Of a DNA stretch of 64,000 nucleotides, positions 35,362-44,250 are shown piece after piece (the first letter of the stretch is position 1; every line of letters begins with the position of its first letter). The notes under the pieces were generated by a model, which did not search any database, was not told where the DNA came from, and saw only the letters and a list, made by a program, of their open reading frames with translations. The stretch is from NCBI RefSeq assembly GCF_017813245.1, contig NZ_JAGIQL010000005.1, positions 28,616 to 92,615 of the forward strand. The letters run 5' to 3'. The position numbers and the translations under genes were made by a program. This stretch comes from Streptomyces montanisoli. GTDB taxonomy: Bacteria > Actinomycetota > Actinomycetes > Streptomycetales > Streptomycetaceae.

Positions 35362-35883
35362 CTATTTCCTTCCGATGGCCTTGAGGAATTCGATCTTTCC
35401 CGCCTCGCTGTGCTGGTGCAGCTTATTGAGTTGCATGTCCGGATTGTGCTCCTTGTTCGGCTCGGGCACCGAGGGGTTGCCGCTCCAGGACATCAGCCGG
35501 CAGACGCGCCGCTGAATGCGCCAGCCGTGTTCGGTGCGTACGAGTTCGTCGTCGTACCAGCCCGTCCCTTCCCAGGTGGGGCCCCCTTCCGCCGCTTCCC
35601 GCACCAGAAGCCAGTTGCCGTAGCTGAAGGCGTTCGCCTTGTCGCCGTCGAGGTGCACCAAGTGGCCCATCATCGTGTGCTGGTGACTGTCCAACGTCGC
35701 GTGGAACTCGGCAAAGGAGCGCTTGAAGTTCGCCAGGCCGGTCCAGGCTGCGCCGGCCGGGCCGAACTCCGCCACCACGTCTTCCGTGAAGACGCGGTCG
35801 AACAGCTCCCATTGATGGGCGTCAAGTGCGAGTGCGTACAGATTTATGATCTCGATGATTTCCGCTTTGTCGTGCTCACTCAC
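35362..35883 (-). CDS. SnoaL/NTF2-like domain protein
   Basis: 173-residue protein with the cone-shaped NTF2/SnoaL fold signature: an N-terminal helix (IIEIINLYALALDAHQWEL), FTEDVVAEFG, then the strand-rich GTGWYDDELVRTEHGWRIQR. Members are cyclases, isomerases or small subunits of ring-hydroxylating systems. The C-terminal tail (about 30 residues) is longer than usual. It is the last gene of the leftward operon; 54 bases separate it from the FAH-type gene. Confidence 0.85.
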   Translation of the reverse strand: MSEHDKAEIIEIINLYALALDAHQWELFDRVFTEDVVAEFGPAGAAWTGLANFKRSFAEFHATLDSHQHTMMGHLVHLDGDKANAFSYGNWLLVREAAEGGPTWEGTGWYDDELVRTEHGWRIQRRVCRLMSWSGNPSVPEPNKEHNPDMQLNKLHQHSEAGKIEFLKAIGRK

Positions 35884-35937
35884 TTTGGGCTCCTTGATTT
35901 GCCGCTTGTCATTTTGGCAGGTCGACTCTTCGGTCGA

Positions 35938-36813
35938 TCATTTGTGGGCACGGAAGTCGTTGGCTGAACGACGCTCGTTTCCCACAACGGTGTTGCGCAA
36001 CACCCCCAGCCGTTCCACCTCGACTTCAACGGTGTCCCCGGGCTGCAGCAACCGCGGGGGTGTGCGGCCGTAGCCGACGCCCGCCGGCGTGCCGGTCGCG
36101 AGGAGGTCGCCGGGCCGCAGGGACAGGGTGTGTGAGATCAGGGACAAGGTGTCTCCGACCGCGTAGATCATCTGATCGGTGCGGCCGTCCTGCATGGTCT
36201 CGCCGTTGACACGGGTCTGTAGCCGCAGGCCCTGCTTGAGGTCGCCGACTTCAACCGACGGGACCATGGGTCCTACAGGGCCTGACCGGTCTCCGTTCTT
36301 GCCCAGGATCCACTGCGTTGTCAGCTTCTGCGCTTTGCGTGAGGTCAGGTCGTTGAAGACCGAATAGCCGATGACCGATGCCAGCGCCTCGTCGGGGGAG
36401 GCGTCGACGAGCGGCGCTCCGACCCAGGCGATGACCTCACCCTCCCAGTCGAGACCTTCCTCGTTGGAAGGCACGGGGACTTCCGCACCGTCCACGGTCA
36501 GGGACTGGGTCCAGCGGGCGAAGAGGCTGGGATAGGGCGGCAGGTCCTGGCCCCGGTAACTACCCTCCGCCGCGTGCTCCAGGTAGTTGAGTCCGATACA
36601 GATGACACGTGCGTCGGGCAGTACCGGGGGGACTCGCTCGATCGACGTGATGGCGAGGGTCTCGCCGGCGGGCGGACGGGACAGGTGCCCCGCCGGGTCG
36701 GCCCAGAAGTCCGCGAGTGGAGCAATGACGGTGACTTCACCTGGTTGCTCGCCCAGTGCGGCGACTTCTATGCCGGAGCCGGCATGCAGCCGCCTGACAC
36801 CCACGATTTTCAT
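35938..36813 (-). CDS. Fumarylacetoacetate hydrolase family protein
   Basis: 291-residue enzyme of the FAH fold. The core shows VICIGLNYLEHAAE, then the metal-site region WEGEVIAWVG with conserved acidic residues, FNDLTSRKAQ, and the late LLATGTPAGVGYGR. Family members hydrolyse C-C bonds in diketo acids, or act as decarboxylases and hydratases, at the end of aromatic pathways. Here it probably acts on the ring-opened product. ATG 36811-36813. Confidence 0.9.
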   Translation of the reverse strand: MKIVGVRRLHAGSGIEVAALGEQPGEVTVIAPLADFWADPAGHLSRPPAGETLAITSIERVPPVLPDARVICIGLNYLEHAAEGSYRGQDLPPYPSLFARWTQSLTVDGAEVPVPSNEEGLDWEGEVIAWVGAPLVDASPDEALASVIGYSVFNDLTSRKAQKLTTQWILGKNGDRSGPVGPMVPSVEVGDLKQGLRLQTRVNGETMQDGRTDQMIYAVGDTLSLISHTLSLRPGDLLATGTPAGVGYGRTPPRLLQPGDTVEVEVERLGVLRNTVVGNERRSANDFRAHK

Positions 36814-36866
36814 GTGTTTCCCTTCTGGTCTTCGAGAGTCGGCTGCGATACGGGCAGCTGCGCCGG

Positions 36867-38006
36867 TCAGCCGGTGTCGTCGGCATGTGAGCCGGTGTGG
36901 TCGTGGTCGAGGTGGTGCTGGATCAGCAGGTCGGTGCCGAAGTCGTTGGCGGGGTCGCGCCAGACGCTGTGCACGTGGTTGGCGTTGTCCTCGGCGTTGT
37001 CGAACTCGATCAGGGTGGCCGGGCCCTGGATCCGGAAGTAGTGCGGTTGCTCGATGGAGGTGCCGCCGGCCCAGGCGAAGCGCAGCTCGTCGACGCCGCC
37101 GGCGGCCGCGATGCGGTCCATCTCGAAACCGACCAGGCCCGGGCGGGCGCGTCCAACGAAATGGGCGAGCAGCGCGTCGAAGTGGTTGCGCTGGGCGGCC
37201 GAGAGGTCGCCGACCCGGATCCCGCGGGGGTGGGAACGGAAGTACGCCAGGGCCTCGCGGTCCTCGTCGGTGATCATCGCGTCACGGCGACCGACGCCGT
37301 GGTATGCGGGGTACTCGACCTCGCCCACGGTCGGGACGGTGCGGGTGACGAAGTCCGCCGGCGGCTTGGGGTGGATGACCGTCTGCTGTCGCTGGGAGCC
37401 GGTGAGGCTGTCGAGCAGGATGAAGGCCGTGTCCTCCTCCTCGCCGAGGATCCGGAAGGGGCCGAAGCGAGCGGGCTCGGCACCCAGCAGGAACGGGGTC
37501 GCGTTGACCAGGTCGCCGTCGACGACACTGAGGTTGACCGACACGTGGTGGCCGACCAGACGCCAGCCCCAGGTGGTGTCGGGCTGCGGTTGGCCGAAGA
37601 AGGTGAGGAAGTAGCCGCGTGCGTCCCGGAGCGTGGCCGCGACGTGACCGAACACGGGCTGGTTGAGCTCGCGAAGTACGTGCTCGTTGGCCATCACCTG
37701 GACCACGCGGGCGTAGGCAGGGATCGACATCGACTCGGCGATCAGCCGGTGTGCCAGCACCTCCTGCCGGCGGTCCAGCTCAGCGAGCGGAAGACCTGGC
37801 CGACCGGACTCGGGCAAAAAGTTCCAGCCCTTCCTGCCCGGGTCTTCGTGCGACAGCAGCACACGCGTGCGCTGATCGGCACTCAGCCCGTCGAAGAGCC
37901 CCATGGCCGCGAAGGTGATCGCCGTGGCGTCGAACGAACCGCCCGGTCGCGGCCTGTGCGCCTCCGGGAGATGACCGCTCGGGCCGGAGGGGTGTGCCGA
38001 CGTCAT
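36867..38006 (-). CDS. DUF3500 protein
   Basis: 379-residue protein matching DUF3500 throughout: WNFLPESGRPGLPL, GYFLTFFGQP, WGWRLVGHHVSVN, and a C-terminal FRIQGPATLIEFDN followed by HVHSVWRDPANDFG. Several conserved His, Asp and Glu residues (HHVSVN, HVHSVW) could bind a metal or an organic ligand, but no activity is established. It overlaps the FAD hydroxylase by four bases (ATGA, 38003-38006), so the two are produced together. The context suggests a step in the unknown catabolic route. Confidence 0.85.
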   Translation of the reverse strand: MTSAHPSGPSGHLPEAHRPRPGGSFDATAITFAAMGLFDGLSADQRTRVLLSHEDPGRKGWNFLPESGRPGLPLAELDRRQEVLAHRLIAESMSIPAYARVVQVMANEHVLRELNQPVFGHVAATLRDARGYFLTFFGQPQPDTTWGWRLVGHHVSVNLSVVDGDLVNATPFLLGAEPARFGPFRILGEEEDTAFILLDSLTGSQRQQTVIHPKPPADFVTRTVPTVGEVEYPAYHGVGRRDAMITDEDREALAYFRSHPRGIRVGDLSAAQRNHFDALLAHFVGRARPGLVGFEMDRIAAAGGVDELRFAWAGGTSIEQPHYFRIQGPATLIEFDNAEDNANHVHSVWRDPANDFGTDLLIQHHLDHDHTGSHADDTG

Positions 38007-39607
38007 GACGTTCCTTCCGCTGAGTCCGGCTGGAGTGCCCCGCGCAGCTGCGAGACGAAGCGTGGGATGTCGGTGTGCTCGCCGGCGGCGAACACGTAGA
38101 AGTCCGGCCGTGCCAGAAACGCCTCACATCCGTGTGCGGTGAACCAGCGCTCGTACGCGCCGTCGAGATCCTGGATCGGGCCCGCGCCCGACACGTCGGC
38201 GACCACACCACCGATCCGCCGGAACCAGGAGTGGCCCTCGGCGGAGAGCAATTCGGTGGGATCGCCGACGATGCTGATCAGTTGCCAACCCCCGCCGCCG
38301 ACGATGTCGTCGAACAGGCCCACACAGTCGGCGTTTCGAATGCGTCCTTGCGGCGACAGCCGCCCCTCGGCGCCGCCGCTCGCGAGCGTGAGCGACGGTT
38401 CGCCCAGACGGGGATGCGGCGGCTCCCGGGTGCCGGCATCCGGATCGTGCGACCGCTGCGTCATCTCGGTGTCCCGGGCAGCCGCCCGGTCGACGTCGAG
38501 CTCGCAGATGACACGGCCGGCGGCCACCGCCTCGTCGATGATCTCCCGGACGTGCCCGGTGCGCTCCGGCCCGTACGTGTCGAGCACGGCAGGTGCCGCC
38601 AGGCCGCGGTGCACCATGGCCAGACGCCAGGCGAGCGCCCGGGCGTCCCGAATGCCCGAGCAGAGCCCCTGCCCGAGGAAGGGGGGCATGAGGTGGGCCG
38701 CGTCACCCGCCAGGAATACGTTCCCCCGGTTCCAGGCGTGCGCCCACCGCCCGCGGAAGGTGTAGACGGCGTGCCGTTCGAGCCGGGCGGTGTCCGGTGT
38801 CACGCCCCAGGGAGCCATGAGGCGCCAGGCCGTGCTGTCCCGGCCCAGTTCCTCCACCGTCATGTCCGCGCGGCGCATGAACTCGAACCGCCGCCGTCCC
38901 GGCCCGCTGTTGACCGCGGTGGCCGGCTGCGCCGGATCGCAGTACTGGGTGACGAAGGCACTCCACTTCTCCTCGACCAGCGGCCGGTAGTCCACCACCA
39001 GCCAGTCGGCCTCGAAGCCCGAGTCCCCGACCCCGATGCCGAGCCGAAAGCGGACGGAGCTGTTGGCGCCGTCGGCGCCGACGAGCCATCGCGACCGCAC
39101 CCGTACGACCTCGGCCGGCTGGTGTGTGGGGGCCAGCTCGACGGTCACTTCCTCGTGGTGCTGGGCCATGGCCTGGAAAGTCCATCCGCGGTGCACGCTC
39201 ACGCCCGGTGTCGCGGTCGCGAGCTCCTCAAGCACTGCTTCGAGATCGGGCTGGTGGAAGCCGTTGGTGTTTGCCCATCCGGACTCGGCGGTCCTGTTCC
39301 AGTCGATGGCCTGCAGCAGATCGCCCTCACCGTTACGGAACTCGTACCCGCCCCGATCGCCCTGAGACGCTTCAAACAGTCCGGCGTGCTCAGCCATGAG
39401 ACCTGCGGCCTGGAGAACGCGCAGCGCCTCGTGGTCGATGGTGCACGCCCGCGGCAGCGGATACCGCTGCGGCCAGCGTTCCACGACGGTCACCCGCAAG
39501 CCGGCCTGCCCGAGGAAGATGGCGGTCAGCAGCCCGACGGGGCCGCCGCCCACGACCACGCAGTCGACCACAGGCCGGAAGGCGGTTGCTTCGGGAGGGG
39601 AGGTCAC
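38003..39607 (-). CDS. FAD-dependent aromatic hydroxylase (MhpA/PheA type)
   Basis: 534-residue class A flavoprotein monooxygenase. It has the FAD dinucleotide motif VVVGGGPVGLLTAIFLG near the N-terminus, the DG motif WLVGADGANSSVR, and the second FAD motif FLAGDAAHLMPPFLGQG, plus a C-terminal thioredoxin-like region typical of MhpA- and phenol-hydroxylase-type enzymes. It uses NAD(P)H and oxygen to hydroxylate phenolic rings. GTG 39605-39607 overlaps the stop of the upstream gene by four bases (GTGA). The long upstream extension of the frame is not part of the protein. Confidence 0.9.
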   Translation of the reverse strand: MTSPPEATAFRPVVDCVVVGGGPVGLLTAIFLGQAGLRVTVVERWPQRYPLPRACTIDHEALRVLQAAGLMAEHAGLFEASQGDRGGYEFRNGEGDLLQAIDWNRTAESGWANTNGFHQPDLEAVLEELATATPGVSVHRGWTFQAMAQHHEEVTVELAPTHQPAEVVRVRSRWLVGADGANSSVRFRLGIGVGDSGFEADWLVVDYRPLVEEKWSAFVTQYCDPAQPATAVNSGPGRRRFEFMRRADMTVEELGRDSTAWRLMAPWGVTPDTARLERHAVYTFRGRWAHAWNRGNVFLAGDAAHLMPPFLGQGLCSGIRDARALAWRLAMVHRGLAAPAVLDTYGPERTGHVREIIDEAVAAGRVICELDVDRAAARDTEMTQRSHDPDAGTREPPHPRLGEPSLTLASGGAEGRLSPQGRIRNADCVGLFDDIVGGGGWQLISIVGDPTELLSAEGHSWFRRIGGVVADVSGAGPIQDLDGAYERWFTAHGCEAFLARPDFYVFAAGEHTDIPRFVSQLRGALQPDSAEGTS

Positions 39608-40671
39608 GGTCGGGTACTCCGGTCGTGTCGTGTCGGACGTCGGAAGCGACTGTCGTCGGGCAGCAGGACGCACTTGGCGTGCGGTGAGGCCGTTTGCGCG
39701 CGCCATGCCGAGGGGAGTTCCTCGAGCGGGAAGGTGTGGACGGAGAGTTGGAGCTGATCGCGGCCGAGGGCGGTCCATAGCCAGGTCAGTGCTGTTCGCT
39801 TGTCCGCGAGCGGGGTGTGCAGCCCGGCGAATCCGGACAGGACGAGCTGCTTGCCGCGCAGCAGTCCGGCCGGCACCTGCGCGGTCGCACCGGCCGCGTT
39901 GCCGACGTTGACCACCCGGGCCCGCGGCGCGCACATGCGCAGTGCCGCCTCCAAAGGCACTCCGTACAGGCCGTCGAGGACGACATCCACCGGACCGGTC
40001 GCGGTCAGGAGCCGTGCCGCCAGCGCGTCGGCCCCTTCGCCCGCGTGCACGGCGACGACCGCGTCCGCGCCGAGGGTGAGCAGCCGCTCCAGCGCCGCGG
40101 GGTCGCGGGCGACGCCGACCACGCGTTTCGCTCCGCTGCGGTGGGCCACTTGGACAGCCAGCTGCCCGACCGCGCCGGTGGCTCCCAGCACCAGCACTGT
40201 CTCGCCGGGACGCAGCCCGGCCTCCTCGATCAGTGGCATGAACGCCGCCGTACCGGAGTTGCCGACCGCCGCGGCCTGCACCGGATCGAGGCCGTCCGGC
40301 AGCGGCAGTACGTCGTCGTCGGCGACGATCACTCGCGCCGCGAAGCTGCCCGGGGTCGCCGGCGAGGCGTGGGACTCGGCATAGACCCAGGAGTCGCGCG
40401 GATGGCGGTCGGAGTCGAGCACGACGCCCACACACTCGCTGCCCGGCACGTAGGGGGCTTCATGGCGGGCCGAATGGAACGTCCCCGAGGCGATGGCCAG
40501 GTCCAGCGGGTTCAACGGCGCCGCGATCACCGTCAGCAGCGTGCTGCCGGCCGGCCGCGCCGGCAGCACGACCGAGCCCAGCCGCGGGTCCGCACCCGGG
40601 GCATCGACGAATCCCGCCGGGACAGCGCCGTCGAGCGCTTGACGGTCGGGCCCATTGTTTCGCGTCTGCAT
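39604..40671 (-). CDS. Quinone oxidoreductase-like zinc-less MDR protein
   Basis: 355-residue medium-chain reductase with a GroES-like N-terminus (VIAAPLNPLDLAIASG, VPGSECVGVV) and the cofactor motif VLVLGATGAVGQLAVQVA. It lacks the structural-zinc cysteines, so it belongs with NADPH:quinone or enone reductases. It might reduce a quinone or enone made by the hydroxylases. It is coupled to the FAD hydroxylase by a 4-bp overlap and starts nine bases after the upstream monooxygenase gene. Confidence 0.88.
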   Translation of the reverse strand: MQTRNNGPDRQALDGAVPAGFVDAPGADPRLGSVVLPARPAGSTLLTVIAAPLNPLDLAIASGTFHSARHEAPYVPGSECVGVVLDSDRHPRDSWVYAESHASPATPGSFAARVIVADDDVLPLPDGLDPVQAAAVGNSGTAAFMPLIEEAGLRPGETVLVLGATGAVGQLAVQVAHRSGAKRVVGVARDPAALERLLTLGADAVVAVHAGEGADALAARLLTATGPVDVVLDGLYGVPLEAALRMCAPRARVVNVGNAAGATAQVPAGLLRGKQLVLSGFAGLHTPLADKRTALTWLWTALGRDQLQLSVHTFPLEELPSAWRAQTASPHAKCVLLPDDSRFRRPTRHDRSTRP

Positions 40672-40680
40672 GCCCGCCGC

Positions 40681-41952
40681 CTAGACGGCCTTGTTCGGCG
40701 CGGTCGGCGCGAAGCGGTCCAAAGTGGTGATGCCCGCGAAGTTGTGCGGCTGGACCCCGGCCATCAGCCGTCCGTAGTTCTCGGACAGTGCTTCGAGGTT
40801 GAGAGCGCCGTGCAGGGTGACGACCCGGGCATCGCGCCACGCGCGCTGAATCGGTTCGAAATCCATGATCGCGGTCGATCCGGAGTTGCGCTGCAACAGC
40901 TCGACCGCCTCCGCGCACCACTTGGCCGCATAAGCGGTCTCCACGAGGACTCGAGCGCTGAAACGCTGCATGTAGTCCGGGTCCGCCGGTGTCCCGGCGG
41001 CAGCGAGTACACCGAGCCGATCGGTCTCCTCCGCGTTGGCACGGGTCATCAGCGTCGCCGACTGGACCTTGGAGTGGAACTCGGCCAGCATCAGATGGGT
41101 CAGTGGGGCTTCGAGCTGGTTCTTGTACGTGGTTCCGCGAATCGGCCGGCCGGCGGAGCGCTCGAGGAAGCGCTCCAGGGCACCCTGGGCGATACCGATC
41201 GACATCCCGGCCATGAGACTGAACGACCAGCCGAGCGAGGGCGCCTGCCACAGCGACCCCTTGAGACCGTTGTCGAGGTTTCCACCGGTGATGTCGCGGA
41301 AGTCGACGCAGCGATGGTCCGGGACGAACAACTCGTCGGCGGCGAGCTTGCAGGAGACGCTGCCCGTGGCGCGCATTCCGGCGACGTGCCAGTCGTCAAG
41401 GAACCGGAGCTCACCGAGCGGGACCTGAGCGCCCACCAGGTATGGCCCCTCGCCGTCATCGGCGATGCAGCCGAGGTTGGTGAAGGGCGCCCAGAGCGCG
41501 TCACTGCCGAACGTCCAGGGGCCGCCGGACAGCTGCCAGCCGCCCTCGACCCGCTTCGCGCGCCCTCGGGAGGCCGGGAAGTGGCTCGACCCGGCGACCC
41601 GCGGACCCACCCATTCAGGCTTGTAGACCTCTTCCACGACGCGGGCACCGGAACCGGCCGGGATCCAGTTCGTCGAGGCGCCCGCCCACACGGTCCATCC
41701 GCACGAGCCGTCCCACTTGGCGACCTCGGTGACGACATCCAGCTGCTGCCGGACGGAGAACTCGTAGCCGCCGAACTCGGCGGGACTTCCGATCTCGAAA
41801 GCCCCGGTGGCGTCGATATCGGCGATGGTCTCGTCGGAATGACGTCCTGCCCGTTCCGCTTCGAGCGCGCGCTCCCGCAAGGTGGGCCCGAGGGCCCTGA
41901 CCTTGTCCAGGACGGCCGTCAGCCGTGCAGACGTCTCGTCAGCCGCCATCAT
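40681..41952 (-). CDS. Flavin-dependent monooxygenase of acyl-CoA dehydrogenase fold (HpaB/HsaA-like)
   Basis: 423-residue protein. The N-terminal helical domain (TIADIDATGAFEIGSP), the beta domain (WQLSGGPWTFGSD, DDWHVAGMRATGS) and the C-terminal helical bundle (YGRLMAGVQPHNFAGITTL) match two-component group D monooxygenases such as HsaA and the C2 component of hydroxyphenylacetate hydroxylase. These use reduced flavin from a separate reductase to hydroxylate phenols or steroids. The only candidate partner here is the flavin reductase at 51300-52466. AGGAGG lies eight bases before ATG 41950-41952. Confidence 0.88.
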   Translation of the reverse strand: MMAADETSARLTAVLDKVRALGPTLRERALEAERAGRHSDETIADIDATGAFEIGSPAEFGGYEFSVRQQLDVVTEVAKWDGSCGWTVWAGASTNWIPAGSGARVVEEVYKPEWVGPRVAGSSHFPASRGRAKRVEGGWQLSGGPWTFGSDALWAPFTNLGCIADDGEGPYLVGAQVPLGELRFLDDWHVAGMRATGSVSCKLAADELFVPDHRCVDFRDITGGNLDNGLKGSLWQAPSLGWSFSLMAGMSIGIAQGALERFLERSAGRPIRGTTYKNQLEAPLTHLMLAEFHSKVQSATLMTRANAEETDRLGVLAAAGTPADPDYMQRFSARVLVETAYAAKWCAEAVELLQRNSGSTAIMDFEPIQRAWRDARVVTLHGALNLEALSENYGRLMAGVQPHNFAGITTLDRFAPTAPNKAV

Positions 41953-42011
41953 CGTCATTACCTCCTGTGTCGTTCGAACCGGTTGCGCTGCCATGACAGA
42001 AGAAGCCGAGA

Positions 42012-44216
42012 TCACCTGAGGGGCACGATCGGCAACTGCACATAACTGGGGTGGTCGGGCCCGGTGTGGATCGCGTTCCTCGCGCCGACGTGGTAGCTCG
42101 CGTCGTACGCGCGGACCGGCACTGCGGCAGGCGCGTACGGCTGGACGTCGACGCGGAGCCGGCATCCTTTGCGGATGAGGGCGGTGCTCGGATTGAGTCC
42201 GAGCTCGATCGGTACGATCTCGCCGTCCTGGAGTGGCCTGTGGTCCGCCTCCGCATGCGTGTGGACGGGCCAGTACCGAGTCGACCTCGCCTCGTCGAGT
42301 GTGCGGCGCGACACCTTCAGCATGCCGTGCCCCACCGGATGGGCGTGCTCCGGATCGATCGGATGGACCAGTGCCTCGTAGCGGATCTCCCGGTCCTCCT
42401 CGTCGATCACGCGCAACGACACGAAGACGTCCATGTCGCTGCTCGTCGACGACACCCACAGGCCGGTCTTCATGTAGCCGGCGAGTACCAGGTCCTCCGA
42501 CATCGGATCGCTGACGAACGAGATGCCGGTCGACCAGCGTGGGGTGCCGCCGACGGGACCGGTCGGCGCGAGGGTGGGCTGCCCCAGTTCCAGATGCGCC
42601 TCGTAGCTCGCACTTCTCTCAGCACCCGGGATGCTCTCGGTGAGACGCCGGAGGTCGTCCCGTTGGGTGTCGCCCTGCCAGTGTGACGGCCCGCCATCCA
42701 GATACCAGCGACGGTACTCGGTCCGCGCGATGGGCCATTCGGCCTCCTCCAGGACGAAATGTGCGGCGTTCCCTGTCCTGACCTGCACCCTGACCGGCGC
42801 TCCGTCCATGGCGCCGTTGTCCTCGCCCTTGAGCCAGTGGTCGAAGAACCGCATGTGTTCGGCGATCGTCGAGCCCTTGTAGCTGTACGGGAACCAGGCG
42901 TCGACGAAGTCGAACTTCCTTGCCACCGCTCCGGTCGACCGGATGAAGGTCTCGCTGCTGCCCAGCTGGTGGATCGCGACGCCGGTCTGCGGGCCCACGA
43001 TCCAGACGGCCGCCGTTGACTTCTCGACCTCGGGACGCATGAAGATCGATCCACGGGCGCCGTAAGCGGCCGGGTCGTTGAAGGGAGTGGCCAGCGTCCG
43101 GGTCATCCAGTCCGACTCGCGCCGCTCTTCGCCGCAGAAGTTCCTGCCGGACCACGCCTTCCACCACCAGGTCCAAAAGCCCTCTCCGAAGATGCCGCCG
43201 TTGTAGAGGGTCTCGTTGTACAGGTCGGCATCGGTGCCCAGGGCGATCATTGCCTTGAGGTGGGGCGGCCGCAGGCTCGCGACGTTGTGCTGCGTCATCG
43301 CCAGGTAGGACATCCCCCACAGGCCGACACTGCCGTTCGACCAGGGCTGTGTGCCCGCCCACTCGATCACGTCGTAGTTGTCCTCGGCCTCCTGCACGCT
43401 CAGAGGCCGCTGGAGGCCGGGGCTGTTCCCGACGCCGCGTGCATCGACCCGGACGCACACATAGCCCTTCGGGACCCAGACGGCCGAGTCGACACTCTCA
43501 TGATTCTCGTACTGGAGGCCGTCCGGGTTTCCCGAGAAGTAGCGGTCCTCCAGCTCCTCCTTCTCCAGAGCGTCGTCTTCGCCGCAGATGCACTCGTGGT
43601 TGAAGGCCTTTCCGTAGAAGCCCAGACTCATGACGACCGGGTGCCGGCCGTCGCCGGCCGGGCGAAAGACGTCAGCATAGAGGAAAGAGCCGTCTCGCAG
43701 GGGAATCTTGACGTCCGTCATCTTGACGATGCCACGAATGTCCCGCCGCAGAGTGTTGCGTGCGGCAGCGGCCTGACGAATTCCCCGTGGCTCCCGGGTC
43801 GTGAAGACTCCGGGCGCTGCGTTGAGCTTTTCCAACAGGGCAACGACCGCGGGGTCGGTGGCCACATCGGCCTGGCCGAAGTCGATGACCATCGGCTCGA
43901 TGAGCTCATGAACCTGTGGAGCGATCGTGACACCGCTCTCGACGTCTCCGTCCTGATCCAGTGTCTGCACCAGTCGGGCGAGATTGGTCACGAGGGGATC
44001 GTGAAGCCTGTCGATCCTTCCGGCGACGCGGTTGACCAGCTGCGACAAGTTCACCCGTGGCGCCCCTTCGACCGCTCCCAGGACGAGACCACCGACGCGG
44101 AAGCTGACAGCCTCCCCTTTTCGGTACCGGAACTCACCGCGTTCGTTCGTGAAACCGTTCGTCGTGGGTGTCTGATACCTGAGCCCGCGGATCGGGCCGG
44201 CGAATACACCGGTCAT
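42012..44216 (-). CDS. CocE/NonD-type hydrolase with N-terminal adhesin-like domain
   Basis: 734-residue fusion. Residues about 1-150 are not part of the hydrolase: they show GLRYQTPTTNGFTNERGEF, then VGGLVLG and NLARLVQTLDQDGDVESGV, a pattern known from secreted bacterial adhesin or lipoprotein modules. From about residue 160 a CocE/S15 hydrolase follows: IPLRDGSFLYADVFRPAG, the nucleophile elbow LWGMSYLAMTQ and a C-terminal jelly-roll. No signal peptide is seen before the module. ATG 44214-44216 is used; GTG 44241-44243 is an alternative with GGAGAG upstream. It cleaves an ester or amide of unknown identity in the operon's pathway. Confidence 0.83.
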   Translation of the reverse strand: MTGVFAGPIRGLRYQTPTTNGFTNERGEFRYRKGEAVSFRVGGLVLGAVEGAPRVNLSQLVNRVAGRIDRLHDPLVTNLARLVQTLDQDGDVESGVTIAPQVHELIEPMVIDFGQADVATDPAVVALLEKLNAAPGVFTTREPRGIRQAAAARNTLRRDIRGIVKMTDVKIPLRDGSFLYADVFRPAGDGRHPVVMSLGFYGKAFNHECICGEDDALEKEELEDRYFSGNPDGLQYENHESVDSAVWVPKGYVCVRVDARGVGNSPGLQRPLSVQEAEDNYDVIEWAGTQPWSNGSVGLWGMSYLAMTQHNVASLRPPHLKAMIALGTDADLYNETLYNGGIFGEGFWTWWWKAWSGRNFCGEERRESDWMTRTLATPFNDPAAYGARGSIFMRPEVEKSTAAVWIVGPQTGVAIHQLGSSETFIRSTGAVARKFDFVDAWFPYSYKGSTIAEHMRFFDHWLKGEDNGAMDGAPVRVQVRTGNAAHFVLEEAEWPIARTEYRRWYLDGGPSHWQGDTQRDDLRRLTESIPGAERSASYEAHLELGQPTLAPTGPVGGTPRWSTGISFVSDPMSEDLVLAGYMKTGLWVSSTSSDMDVFVSLRVIDEEDREIRYEALVHPIDPEHAHPVGHGMLKVSRRTLDEARSTRYWPVHTHAEADHRPLQDGEIVPIELGLNPSTALIRKGCRLRVDVQPYAPAAVPVRAYDASYHVGARNAIHTGPDHPSYVQLPIVPLR

Positions 44217-44250
44217 TTCTTCTTTCGCGTTGACGGTGCGCACGGAAGGC

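Noticed and set aside
39608..40435. N-terminal extension of the FAD hydroxylase frame
   Set aside because: Overlaps the oxidoreductase gene in another frame; the GTGA overlap and the FAD motif close behind it fix the start at 39607.
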